DNA of 41,200 nucleotides from Flavobacteriaceae bacterium (GCA_009693575.1 SHWZ01000022.1:1-41200); one strand, 5' to 3'; shown: positions 25,282 to 32,889, numbered from the stretch's first letter. The notes: generated from the letters alone by a model not told the origin. Numbers and translations: made by a program.

Positions 25282-27935
25282 AAACTCTTTCCAAAAAACT
25301 CCAAATAGCCTTCAAGGTCTTTGGTTTTGAGGAGGATGAGTAGGTTGTCTTCTGTGATGGCGAAATGCTTTGGACCGCTTATTTTCATATCGTTAAGCAA
25401 GGTAGGGTGCTCATCCACTTCCCTCACATAATCCACAGCCGCCTGCTTCTCTTTGAACTCTGAAATGCGATACAGTTGATATTCTTCGTTCAGCGAAACT
25501 AGTCGACCTTCAAGTCCCTCTAAAGTGTGGTAGGTCATGTTCAAGTCACTGAACTTAATTTTTATTTGGTTCACATCAGTACCTTTTGGCACCGCCAATA
25601 CATAAAAAAAACGGGAAGCATAGGTGTTTTTGTAGTCACCTCTCTCACCTTTTTTCTCCTCTACTTTGGTTTGATTGACTACCGAATCTGCTTTATTCAA
25701 CATGCCAGCACGGTAACGATCAATTGCTTCCAGCAGGCGTTTGGCTTTGTCGGCCTCATCGGTATTTGGGTATTTGGCATCTACCAGTTTTAGGTTTGTT
25801 TCGTATACACTTAAGCTATCAGTATGGCTGCTTGCTAGTGCCAGCAAGAAATCAAATTTTGGCTGCAACACTGTTCCAGGGAATTTCTTCTCCGATTCTT
25901 TTACCTGTTTTTTCACTTCGGCAAAATGTCCATCAGTATATTCTTGGTAGGTAGCTTCATAAAAATCAATCGCCACCTTATTGGCTTCGGCAAAGTTGTC
26001 TTTTATTGCTTGCTTACCCAATAAACGTGCGTAATCGCTTTTTGGATACTTATCCATCAACATTTTCTTATAGCGTTTAGCTTCTTTGTCTTCGCCCCTT
26101 TCCTTTTTTAGTTTATACATGGTGTAAAACACCCTGTCCATCTTGTCGAACTGAGGGTAGCGGAGCATCAAGCCTTGAAAGGTTTCCTCTGCTTCGTCCA
26201 GGTCGTTCAGCTTTTCATAGTATATGATTCCGTTGCCGCAAAGTGCGTTGGCAATATTGTTTTCAGCCTCAATTTTTCCCTTGTCGGTAAACGGTATTTT
26301 TCGCATCAAGGCTTTTTTTTCTGGGCTCGCACTTTTGTACAGTTTGTTGTCGGCCAGTTTGCTTTCTTCAGGTTCTTCTATTTCTTTTCCTGTGTCTAGT
26401 TGGTTGGTGTTCACCTCCATAACTTCGTTCGCTTTTGCGGCTAATCGCCAAAAGTCTGTGTTTTTTCTATCGCCCCATTTGCGTTTGAATTCTGCCAGGC
26501 CTGCTATAGCAAGTGCACTGTTGTCAAAATAGAAAGAACTTGTCCCTGAAAGATTCAGTGGATTGCTGATTATAGGATTAGTGGGGTCTACTTTGTTGGC
26601 ATCTTGCAAGGCTTTGCGTTGTTTTTCGGCCTCCACCATTTGATCCAGAGCCTTGTCTAACCTGGCACTTGGCAAGTCAGCCAATTTCAAAAAGCTATCT
26701 GTCTCTTCAATTACAAGAAGGTTGCTTATCAATTCGCCCAACACTTCCTTCTTGTCCAGCACTTTTTGATAGTCGGGATTGTCTTTAGGAATAATTGAAG
26801 CTGTGCTGTCAAAATAAGCTTGTGCGTTTCGGTAGTCGGGCTTGGGCCTCAAGTTGAAATACATTTCGGCCAAGGCAAGATAGGTCAGCGATTTTTGGTC
26901 GAAGTTTTTCTGGCTACTACGCAATGAAAGGTTGAAATGCTTCACCGATTCGGGTATGTTTTTTTCACGTAGAAATATCAAACCAAGTTCATAATAAATT
27001 TGGTCATAGTAGCTGATGTTCTTGTCATCACGTATCATTTTTCGCAGCGACCGCTTGATGCTCTTTGCCTCACTTCCTGCATTATAAGCCTTGGCTAGAT
27101 TCATCCGAGCATGAAAAGCCATATCGAAAGGGGGGTTATACTTGATACACTTTTTAAAATAAATATTGGCCGAATCAAACAGCTCCAACTTTTGGTATAG
27201 CTGCCCAAGAATGAAGCTATATCTTGCCTTTTCGTAGCGATGCAACACATCTAAGTGTTTCAATGCCACCCTCAGGTTTTGAACAGCTTGCTTATTCTTT
27301 CCTTCGCGAATATTGATTTCGGCCACCACTGCTTCCAATTCTGCTATATGTTTCTTTGGCCATTTTTTGTCGCTCTTTATGAGGCTGTATATAGCTTCTG
27401 CTTCATCAGGTTTCCCCATGTACAGATATGATTTCATAATCCACAAAGTGGCTTCCGACCTAAACAGCGATTTCTTATATTTCGTGTTGATATACTGAAA
27501 AGTCTCAATAGCGGAATAGTAATCGCCTTTGAAAAAATGTGCTTGCCCCATCAGAAAGTAGGAATCGTCAATCCAGCGACTGATGCGGTATTTCTTCACC
27601 ACTTTGCCTGTCTTTTTCAGCACCTCGTCCATTTCGCCTATCAAGCCCTTGCGTTGGGCTTCGGTGCCAAAGGTGAACACCGGTAATATTTTGTCGAATT
27701 TGTCTTCCTGCTGCTTCCGCAACTCGGCCTTCGACACCTTTATTTTCTCATTGGCATTGAACCAAATATTGTCCCTAGCCAGCATACTTTGCCAGTTTAT
27801 CTTCAGCTTGCTTTCGTCGGGCAGATTGCACCCGGCAAGACATAGTAGCCCCGCCAACATTGGAGCGAAGATGTATTTGTAATTTTTTAATTTATTCCTG
27901 AAAGGAAAAAATTGGGACAGAATCGGGCAGTTCAA
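25278..27935 (-). CDS. porW: PorW/SprE-like TPR lipoprotein (type IX secretion, gliding)
   Basis: A large tetratricopeptide lipoprotein of the PorW/SprE family, needed for T9SS assembly or function in Bacteroidota. The lipobox LAGC (APMLAGLLCLAGC) predicts lipidation at about residue 36, followed by NLPDESKLKINWQSMLARDN. TPR-like helical pairs fill most of the protein, for example ISRWIDDSYFLMGQAHFFKG with DYYSAIETFQYINTKYK. The far C-terminus (FYVLAVPKGTDVNQIKIKFS) is a conserved end domain. The start is ambiguous: TTG at 28001 lies inside the promoter box, and an internal ATG would leave no basic n-region. I prefer TTG at 27935, giving 885 residues. A T9SS cargo protein occurs elsewhere in the window. 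Confidence 0.85.
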   Translation of the reverse strand: MNCPILSQFFPFRNKLKNYKYIFAPMLAGLLCLAGCNLPDESKLKINWQSMLARDNIWFNANEKIKVSKAELRKQQEDKFDKILPVFTFGTEAQRKGLIGEMDEVLKKTGKVVKKYRISRWIDDSYFLMGQAHFFKGDYYSAIETFQYINTKYKKSLFRSEATLWIMKSYLYMGKPDEAEAIYSLIKSDKKWPKKHIAELEAVVAEINIREGKNKQAVQNLRVALKHLDVLHRYEKARYSFILGQLYQKLELFDSANIYFKKCIKYNPPFDMAFHARMNLAKAYNAGSEAKSIKRSLRKMIRDDKNISYYDQIYYELGLIFLREKNIPESVKHFNLSLRSSQKNFDQKSLTYLALAEMYFNLRPKPDYRNAQAYFDSTASIIPKDNPDYQKVLDKKEVLGELISNLLVIEETDSFLKLADLPSARLDKALDQMVEAEKQRKALQDANKVDPTNPIISNPLNLSGTSSFYFDNSALAIAGLAEFKRKWGDRKNTDFWRLAAKANEVMEVNTNQLDTGKEIEEPEESKLADNKLYKSASPEKKALMRKIPFTDKGKIEAENNIANALCGNGIIYYEKLNDLDEAEETFQGLMLRYPQFDKMDRVFYTMYKLKKERGEDKEAKRYKKMLMDKYPKSDYARLLGKQAIKDNFAEANKVAIDFYEATYQEYTDGHFAEVKKQVKESEKKFPGTVLQPKFDFLLALASSHTDSLSVYETNLKLVDAKYPNTDEADKAKRLLEAIDRYRAGMLNKADSVVNQTKVEEKKGERGDYKNTYASRFFYVLAVPKGTDVNQIKIKFSDLNMTYHTLEGLEGRLVSLNEEYQLYRISEFKEKQAAVDYVREVDEHPTLLNDMKISGPKHFAITEDNLLILLKTKDLEGYLEFFGKSF

Positions 27936-27998
27936 TTCGTAGAGGGGATTAGCGTAGAAGTGTCCGTAATAGGTTTTATTTAAAATAATTATTGGCTG

Positions 27999-28006
27999 CA
28001 AAAATA
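27999..28006 (-). promoter_or_regulatory. Bacteroidota -7 box (TATTTTTG) for the porW-like gene
   Basis: An exact TAnnTTTG match on the minus strand. Its TTG is the first in-frame start-like codon of the open frame, so translation must begin downstream of it. Confidence 0.5.
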
Positions 28007-28421
28007 GTGGTTCAATGCCAAGACACGTTGAGGGGGCAAATAGTTGCTTGAGACTCTGACATCGACAATCACCTATTGCCGGCTAAACTACAAAAAAAAA
28101 CAATCTCGCTTTTGCAGAATGACTTCTTACAAATACCTTACCTTCTTTCTCAACCGACTCTCTTTTAGCCAACGCTAAGGATGGTTGAGACTTGGCGGAT
28201 AAAGTAGCATAACGCCTCGATTTGTTCTGCCTTTTGACCCTTTCATGTTTTTGTTAATTGAGACACAAAGAAAAAGCAAAAAAGGCCAATTAGGGCACAC
28301 GTAAAAACTGGGTGGGGTAGCTTCAACAGTCTTTAGTCGTGGTCAGTTAGAGAAGGAATAGTATAAATTTTAGCAGGCGAACTTCATTCTAATATTATTA
28401 TTACCTCTAATGCCCATCCGC
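28007..28421. other. 415-base divergent intergenic region with nested inverted repeat
   Basis: No gene is recognised. The clearest structure is a nested inverted repeat: TCTCAACC (28148-28155) pairs with GGTTGAGA (28183-28190), and inside it TTAGC (28165-28169) pairs with GCTAA (28174-28178) around CAAC. It could be a small structured RNA, a decayed repeat or an operator. No tRNA or known riboswitch pattern is apparent. Confidence 0.4.
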
Positions 28422-28429
28422 TACCTTTG
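28422..28429 (+). promoter_or_regulatory. Bacteroidota -7 box (TACCTTTG) abutting the M23 peptidase start
   Basis: An exact match ends 4 bases before the ATG at 28434, which makes ATG 28434, and not the upstream ATG at 28410, the likely start. Confidence 0.55.
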
Positions 28430-28433
28430 CCAG

Positions 28434-29276
28434 ATGGAACATAAACCCAAACGAAAACTGATAAAGAAGCTGAAAGTACGATACCGATTGGTACTGATGC
28501 GTGAGGATAATTTCACCGAGCGGCTTTCTTTTTCGCTCACCCCCATGAACGTATTTATCATAGTAAGCACGGGCATCGTCCTTTTCACAGCCATAGTGGT
28601 GTCTCTCATTGTTTTTTCGCCAGTGCGGGAATACATACCAGGCTACAGCGATACGAAAACTAAACGCAACGTGGAGAAACTGATAGTGAAAGCCACCGAA
28701 CTAGAAAAGGAAATAAAGGACAAGGACAGATACATACAGGTGCTTCGCGAAATAATCAATGGACGCACAGTGCCAGCAGATTCGCTGCGAAACCTAAGCG
28801 ATAGTGCCGTTGGCCAAATAAACAAGTTGATAGAGGACAAATTGCAAGCCATGAGCAACAAAGATTTTTTGGACAAGGACAACAACCAAACGCCGCTCAA
28901 GCTTAGCAACTACACCTTCTTCACCCCTGTGAAAGGCTATGTGACAGAAGGCTACAAACCTAACGAAGACCACCCCGCCGTGGACATAGTGGCCAAGCCC
29001 AACGAAGCTGTGAAAGCGACCCTAGATGGCACCGTCATTTTTGCCTCTTGGACTCCTGAAACAGGACATGTGATTGGCCTGCAACATCAAAACAATCTTG
29101 TGTCCATATACAAACACAATAGTGTGCTGTTACGCAAAATTGGTAGCTATGTGAACGCTGGGGATGCAATAGCTATCGTTGGCAACAGCGGCGAATTGAC
29201 CAGCGGGCCACACCTACATTTCGAGCTTTGGCACAATGGCTCCACACTGGACCCTGGTGAGTTCATGGTGTTTTGA
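28434..29276 (+). CDS. M23 family metallopeptidase (LytM domain), membrane anchored
   Basis: A 280-residue predicted peptidoglycan endopeptidase or LytM factor. A basic cytoplasmic tail (MEHKPKRKLIKKLKVRYRL) precedes one membrane segment (39-61). A short coiled coil (about 78-110) comes next, then the LytM domain (about 160-275). Zinc ligands are present: His180 and Asp184 in HPAVD, and His262 in HLHFELW (His260 being the catalytic partner); GYVNAGDAIAIVGNSG-type residues precede them. All key residues are kept, so it may be active. An earlier ATG at 28410 is upstream of the -7 box and is not used here. It diverges from the porW-like gene. Confidence 0.9.
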   Translation: MEHKPKRKLIKKLKVRYRLVLMREDNFTERLSFSLTPMNVFIIVSTGIVLFTAIVVSLIVFSPVREYIPGYSDTKTKRNVEKLIVKATELEKEIKDKDRYIQVLREIINGRTVPADSLRNLSDSAVGQINKLIEDKLQAMSNKDFLDKDNNQTPLKLSNYTFFTPVKGYVTEGYKPNEDHPAVDIVAKPNEAVKATLDGTVIFASWTPETGHVIGLQHQNNLVSIYKHNSVLLRKIGSYVNAGDAIAIVGNSGELTSGPHLHFELWHNGSTLDPGEFMVF

Positions 29277-29323
29277 TCTAATTTCAAACCATATAAATAA
29301 GCCTTCTTCGCGTCATCCACAAT

Positions 29324-29349
29324 GCTAAAAAACCTTTTAGCTTTCCTTT
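29324..29349 (+). terminator. Possible terminator after the M23 peptidase
   Basis: GCTAAAA pairs with TTTTAGC around AACC, followed by TTTCCTTTT. The stem has only 7 pairs, mostly A-T, so this is weak. The rest of the 253-base gap to the lptF/G gene shows nothing recognisable. Confidence 0.35.
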
Positions 29350-29529
29350 TCTGCCCCAGAAGACGAGTGGCAATTCCGTAGTAAAGTATTTATCCCAAGA
29401 CAGTGCACAAAACTTAACTATGGTCAAGGCAGTGAGCTAATAGCTACTTTCAGCAGTTCTTATCGAGTTTAACTTATCTAACTGCCGTTAGTTTCGTCTT
29501 CAGAATGGCAGTAAACGAGGAAAGAAGAA

Positions 29530-30942
29530 TTATTCTTTTTTCCTCGAAAACCTACCCAACAGGTTGTAATAAATTTCAGCATTGAATAAGCCTGAGTCAA
29601 TACTGGCTTTGTAAGTGAGGAATATTCCAAAGGGAATCATCACTAGGTTGGCCAGCCACACACCCATCACTGGCGAAAGGGCAGTTTCTTTTGCGGCCTT
29701 CTCCCCGCCTATCCCTAGCATGTAGTAAACTACAAAAATGACGATGCTCACAACCATCGGCAGGCCAAGCCCACCTTTGCGTATAATGCTGCCAAAAGGG
29801 GCACCGATAAAAAAGAAAATGAGACAGGCCAAACTAAGGGTAAATTTCTTATGCCATTCTATATCGAATCGGTGGCGGTATTCGCGGCTGTCTTTTTGGT
29901 CGGCAGCGGCAAACTGCAATATGCCATGCACAGCCCGTGCAGTGTTTAATGCAAGACCAAGTATCCGTTGGCGGTCCTCTTTTTTTAGTCCAGACAACAC
30001 ATTGTTGTTTCTTAAGATATATGGGTTTTTGATTATTCGCGGCTTTGAATCCAAGAAAGCGAAATAGCCATGAAGCGTAGCGGCCGACTCTAGTTTTTTT
30101 CTGCTTTCAACTTGTTTTAAACTGTCAGTGGCGGCCATCAATTCGGTCACATTCAGCATCTGGTAGTTGTCTCTGAAAAGGTCTTGGCTACTTCGGTTCA
30201 GCTCGAAACTGCTCAGGTCGAAGAGCATTTCCTGTTTCGCAAAGTGCATCACATCGTGGGGGTAGTTATTCTCGCCTGGAGCTGTTTCAATTTCTTCATA
30301 ACGCTTACCGTTGTATAGTGTCACCAATAGATTGCTGCGGCTGCTGTCAAGCGTCATGCGACCTTTTTCGGCCAATATCAGCCCCACAAAACCACGGTTG
30401 CTAGTGTGGTCATAAATCATCACATCATTAATGGTTTCATTGTCGGGGTCTTTCTTACTCACTTTTATACTATAACCATCTATGCCGTTGTAAAAAATGC
30501 CTTCACGGATGTTGAAGGTTGGTTTTTTTTCGCTTACATCATACAACAAGGCACGACTTTTCATAAATGCGTTTGGCACTGTAATGTTTATGATATAAAA
30601 TGCCGCAAGCGTCAGAAAGATTCCAAATATAAAAATGGGCATCATTATTTTGCGAAGCGGCACCCCAGCCGCTTTCATGGCCACTAGTTCATAATGTTGC
30701 CCAAGGCTACCAAAAGTCATGATGCTGCTGAGGAGCATACTAATGGGCAATGCCAGTGGTATCAGTGTGGTGCTTTGATTAAATATCAGCTCAGCAATGA
30801 TGGATGCTTCCAGCCCTTTGCCAATCAGGTCGTCAATCCATAGCCACAGAAACTGCATTACTAGCACAAAAAGGGCAATAAAAAACGTGACCACAAATGG
30901 CCCGATGAATGTGCGAAAAACTAGGAGATGGAGTTTTTTCAA
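29530..30942 (-). CDS. LptF/LptG-family lipopolysaccharide export permease, TTG start
   Basis: A 470-residue inner-membrane permease of the YjgP/YjgQ family, part of the LptB2FG transporter that extracts lipopolysaccharide. N-terminal membrane segments are clear (TFIGPFVVTFFIALFVLVMQFLW, about 11-33; LIPLALPISMLLSSIMTFGSL; IFIFGIFLTLAAFYII), with the conserved ELVAMKAAGVPLRKIMMP between them. A periplasmic beta-jellyroll region (about 125-345) and three C-terminal segments follow. The start is TTG at 30942, since the translation MKKLHLLVFRTFIGPF aligns with the family start. This TTG overlaps the TGA of the toxin gene as TTGA, so the two genes are probably translationally coupled. I see no separate promoter. 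Confidence 0.92.
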   Translation of the reverse strand: MKKLHLLVFRTFIGPFVVTFFIALFVLVMQFLWLWIDDLIGKGLEASIIAELIFNQSTTLIPLALPISMLLSSIMTFGSLGQHYELVAMKAAGVPLRKIMMPIFIFGIFLTLAAFYIINITVPNAFMKSRALLYDVSEKKPTFNIREGIFYNGIDGYSIKVSKKDPDNETINDVMIYDHTSNRGFVGLILAEKGRMTLDSSRSNLLVTLYNGKRYEEIETAPGENNYPHDVMHFAKQEMLFDLSSFELNRSSQDLFRDNYQMLNVTELMAATDSLKQVESRKKLESAATLHGYFAFLDSKPRIIKNPYILRNNNVLSGLKKEDRQRILGLALNTARAVHGILQFAAADQKDSREYRHRFDIEWHKKFTLSLACLIFFFIGAPFGSIIRKGGLGLPMVVSIVIFVVYYMLGIGGEKAAKETALSPVMGVWLANLVMIPFGIFLTYKASIDSGLFNAEIYYNLLGRFSRKKE

Positions 30943-31202
30943 GGGAAGTACTTGTAAATATCTTTACGGTGCATGAAACGCACCAATGTGATAGAATCTC
31001 CTCCAACGTATCTTAGCCCAAGACGAAAATCTCTAACCCTAAAATACTCTTGTGTTCCTTTCAACTTCTCCAAACTACGTATTTCGCTAGGTTTGGAACA
31101 AACAGTAATGTGTTCGATTATTTCAAATAGATGCTTAAAAATGACCTTATCCGAGACTTTAGTCACATCTTTTTCAAAAGACTTCAAAACAACAATCCTC
31201 AT
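30939..31202 (-). CDS. RelE/ParE-superfamily toxin
   Basis: An 87-residue toxin of a type II toxin-antitoxin pair; RelE-type members cut mRNA on the ribosome. It has the family core KLKGTQEYFRVRDFRLGLRY followed by RFMHRKDIYKYFP, with the basic and aromatic residues (Arg, Arg, His-Arg, Tyr) expected for RelE-like nucleases. It lies directly after the antitoxin with a 4-base ATGA overlap, the usual order. Its stop overlaps the TTG start of the lptF/G gene. Whether it is RelE-like (mRNase) or ParE-like (gyrase) cannot be decided by eye; the C-terminal HRKDIY favours RelE. Confidence 0.85.
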   Translation of the reverse strand: MRIVVLKSFEKDVTKVSDKVIFKHLFEIIEHITVCSKPSEIRSLEKLKGTQEYFRVRDFRLGLRYVGGDSITLVRFMHRKDIYKYFP

Positions 31203-31411
31203 TTCTGACCCATATTCTTTTCAAGATGCTTTTTCACCTTTGCAAGCGAACCCATACCTGAGCCTTCTGCTTCCTTCATTGCAGCTATAAAGGCCATATC
31301 CTCCATTTCATCGGAAGAAAGTGTCGAGGCTTCCTTTTTCATCCTTTTAAGAAGTCCCATAAAGAAAGACATTTCTGATTTGTTCTTAGTTGGGATAATG
31401 ATGTAATCCAT
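31199..31411 (-). CDS. Antitoxin of the RelE/ParE-type pair
   Basis: A 70-residue small acidic/basic protein (MDYIIIPTKNKSEMSFFMGL onward, with SSDEMEDMAFIAAMKEAEGSG in the middle). The form I recall for many Bacteroidota antitoxins is Y-I-I-I-P-T, a helix, then E-E-x-E-D. It binds and neutralises the toxin and usually represses the operon. I chose ATG 31411 because it follows the TATCTTTG box; a GTG at 31432 directly abuts the box. It overlaps the toxin gene by 4 bases. The identification depends on gene order as well as sequence. Confidence 0.8.
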   Translation of the reverse strand: MDYIIIPTKNKSEMSFFMGLLKRMKKEASTLSSDEMEDMAFIAAMKEAEGSGMGSLAKVKKHLEKNMGQK

Positions 31412-31431
31412 AAATCCTATTATTGTTGCCA

Positions 31432-31439
31432 CAAAGATA
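31432..31439 (-). promoter_or_regulatory. Bacteroidota -7 box (TATCTTTG) for antitoxin-toxin-lptF/G
   Basis: An exact TAnnTTTG match on the minus strand, 20 bases before the antitoxin ATG. It is probably the promoter for all three genes, and lies immediately beside the start of the divergent gene at 31440. Confidence 0.55.
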
Positions 31440-31985
31440 ATGAGCCTAAACGCAAGCGACCTTCATTTCCTTTCCGACCCAGCCCCCTTGCTGGCCAAGC
31501 AACGCATAGTGGCGGAAGTGAAAACCTTGTTGGAAAAAGCAGGGCAACAACTGTTGGAGATGCCTCACCTTATTGCCTTTTCCGCTGGCAAACCCGCTAA
31601 GGTATCCAAAGGAGAAAACCTGCAAGGCTTGCCTTTTTTGGTGCTTGATGTGCCAAAGATTGGCAGCGAAAAAGCAGGTTTTAGGAATATCAGGGTGTTG
31701 GTATGGTGGGGTAGGATGGTTTCAATTAGTTTGTTACTAAAGGGTGAGGAGCAAACCGAATGGCTCGAACTGGCAGCAGAAAACCTTGCCTTATCAAAAT
31801 TGAATTTGGAGGTTTGTTCACTTTGGCAAAATGAGGAATCTGGTTTGGTAGCAAAACGTGAACTTGTCCAGTCCATTTTCCAAAAAGAGTCCGAAATCCG
31901 GCTCACGGTTTTCCACCCGATTGGAGAGCTTGCCCACCTCAATTCAAATTTTTTACACTTTTGCACATTGTTAAAAAGGGGCTGA
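31440..31985 (+). CDS. Conserved Bacteroidota protein of unknown function
   Basis: A 181-residue cytoplasmic protein. I recall a Bacteroidota-restricted family of this form, with K-x-S-K-G-E-N/K, a G-L-P-[FY] stretch and a tryptophan-rich motif; here these are VSKGENLQGLPFLVLDVPKI and NIRVLVWWGRMVSISLLLKG. No function has been assigned to it that I know of. There is no signal peptide or membrane segment. It starts with ATG at 31440, in the shared intergenic space with the toxin-antitoxin promoter, so the two could affect each other. The weak match TATTGTTG (31421-31428) may be its -7 box. Downstream is the XRE regulator. Confidence 0.75.
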   Translation: MSLNASDLHFLSDPAPLLAKQRIVAEVKTLLEKAGQQLLEMPHLIAFSAGKPAKVSKGENLQGLPFLVLDVPKIGSEKAGFRNIRVLVWWGRMVSISLLLKGEEQTEWLELAAENLALSKLNLEVCSLWQNEESGLVAKRELVQSIFQKESEIRLTVFHPIGELAHLNSNFLHFCTLLKRG

Positions 31986-32076
31986 GAATCTGGAATTGTA
32001 AAAAGGAAGTCCTTGGTTGGTGTCCCCACCAAGCAACAATAAATCAATTAGTTTTATTAAAATCAGTTAGTTGACA

Positions 32077-32105
32077 TTAGTTAGTTAAAGTTATTAACCA
32101 ACTAA
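32077..32105. promoter_or_regulatory. Inverted repeat, candidate operator upstream of the XRE gene
   Basis: TTAGTTAGTTAA (32077-32088) and TTAACCAACTAA (32094-32105) form a 12-base inverted repeat with one mismatch and a 5-base spacer, 59 bases before the ATG. Extra half-site-like TTAGTT copies lie just upstream (about 32067-32072). This is the shape of a dimeric repressor site. Confidence 0.4.
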
Positions 32106-32164
32106 TTGTATAGGTCGGGCCTGTAGTTTTCCTGCCAGTTTGTGTGGATTATGTGCGATAACGT

Positions 32165-32593
32165 ATGGCCAAAGCTGGTATTTGCAAATGTGAATACCAT
32201 ACATTTGCGAATGTGAACCCTGAATTTGCAAATGTGAATGTCGCTAATAGCCCTTTCCCAGCAAGGCTTTCAGCTTTTGTTGACAGTTTGGGGCTCACCA
32301 AGAAGTCTTTTGCGGAAAAAATTGGTTTGGCTCAGTCCATAGTCACCCACATCACCACCGGAAGGAACCTTCCCGGCCTTGATGCCATCCAAAAAATACT
32401 GAACGCCTACCCTACCCTCAACCCCGATTGGCTGCTGATGGGAAAAGGGGAAATGCTGAGAAAACCGACTGGCCCCGATACGACAGAACTGAAAAAGGAA
32501 CTGGCTGGCCTGAGCCAAAAGCTGCAATCAGTTAGCTATGAACTGCATACTGCCATGAAAATGGTTAAGATATTAGAAGATAAACTACTATAA
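32165..32593 (+). CDS. XRE-family helix-turn-helix regulator
   Basis: A 142-codon frame. Residues about 30-100 are a phage-repressor-like domain: FPARLSAFVDSLGLTKKSFA, IGLAQSIVTHITTGRNLPGL, then NPDWLLMGKGEML, a Bacteroidota XRE signature. A short helix (about 108-142) that may dimerise follows. It is probably a DNA-binding repressor. The start is doubtful. The first 25 codons consist of three palindromic DNA repeats (32180-32233) whose 23- and 21-base spacings do not keep one reading frame of repeats, so these bases may be regulatory DNA. A GTG at 32234, giving (M)NVANSPFPARL, would leave them upstream and resembles the usual start of the family. The coordinates given are the longest form. 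Confidence 0.8.
   Translation: MAKAGICKCEYHTFANVNPEFANVNVANSPFPARLSAFVDSLGLTKKSFAEKIGLAQSIVTHITTGRNLPGLDAIQKILNAYPTLNPDWLLMGKGEMLRKPTGPDTTELKKELAGLSQKLQSVSYELHTAMKMVKILEDKLL
32180..32233. promoter_or_regulatory. Three phased palindromes at the 5' end of the XRE gene
   Basis: ATTTGCAAAT (32180-32189), ATTTGCGAAT (32203-32212) and ATTTGCAAAT (32224-32233), each followed by GTGAA, are perfect or near-perfect palindromes spaced 23 and 21 bases, about two helical turns. The second copy contains TACATTTG (32200-32207), an exact -7 box. The arrangement suggests autoregulatory operators lying over the promoter. Confidence 0.5.
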
Positions 32594-32725
32594 GTCGTAA
32601 GGATTTACCACTTTTAAGCCATCAATCCCCTTAAAATCGGAATCGCTGCGTGTAACAAAAACAAGCTTATTAACCAATGCTGGGTTTGCAATAATTGAAT
32701 CTCTGAGCCCAAACCATTGCCCTGT
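32588..32725 (-). pseudogene. Truncated PIN-domain (VapC-like) toxin gene
   Basis: The minus strand encodes FGLRDSIIANPALVNKLVFV and then TRSDSDFKGIDGLKVVNPYDL before a stop. This is the C-terminal third of a VapC-type PIN nuclease: D-x-x-I-A, then T-R-x-x-D-F-x-x-I and a closing V-x-N-P-Y/F. A stop codon lies 5 codons upstream of the match, and the N-terminal half with the first acidic residues is missing. Its end overlaps the last bases of the XRE gene on the other strand. It is most probably a relic. Confidence 0.65.
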
Positions 32726-32799
32726 CTAATGAGTGCAGTTCTTTTTACAACTAATTAATTTAGCCTCCAGTTGACTTCTCGCTAACCACACTAAGCCGC

Positions 32800-32807
32800 T
32801 ACTTTTG
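32800..32807 (+). promoter_or_regulatory. Bacteroidota -7 box (TACTTTTG) upstream of the FAD oxidase
   Basis: An exact TAnnTTTG match, 114 bases before the oxidase ATG and 10 bases before a short TTG-started frame. No TTG at the ideal -33 spacing. Confidence 0.45.
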
Positions 32808-32817
32808 CAACTTCTAC

Positions 32818-32889
32818 TTGAATACCATACACAACTACTGTTTTGGCGAAGATGCCAACCAGCAACCCCTTGGCCAGCTGATTGATTGA
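32818..32889 (+). CDS. Possible 23-residue leader peptide or relic
   Basis: A TTG-started frame (MNTIHNYCFGEDANQQPLGQLID) sits 10 bases after the -7 box, the same relation seen before real starts here. Its TGA overlaps an in-frame TTG of the oxidase frame. I recognise no homologue. It could be a short coding leader, the start of a lost gene, or chance. Confidence 0.15.
   Translation: MNTIHNYCFGEDANQQPLGQLID

Noticed and set aside
28410-28433. ATG eight codons upstream of the chosen M23 peptidase start
   Set aside because: It lies upstream of the TACCTTTG box, so it would not be in a transcript made from that promoter.
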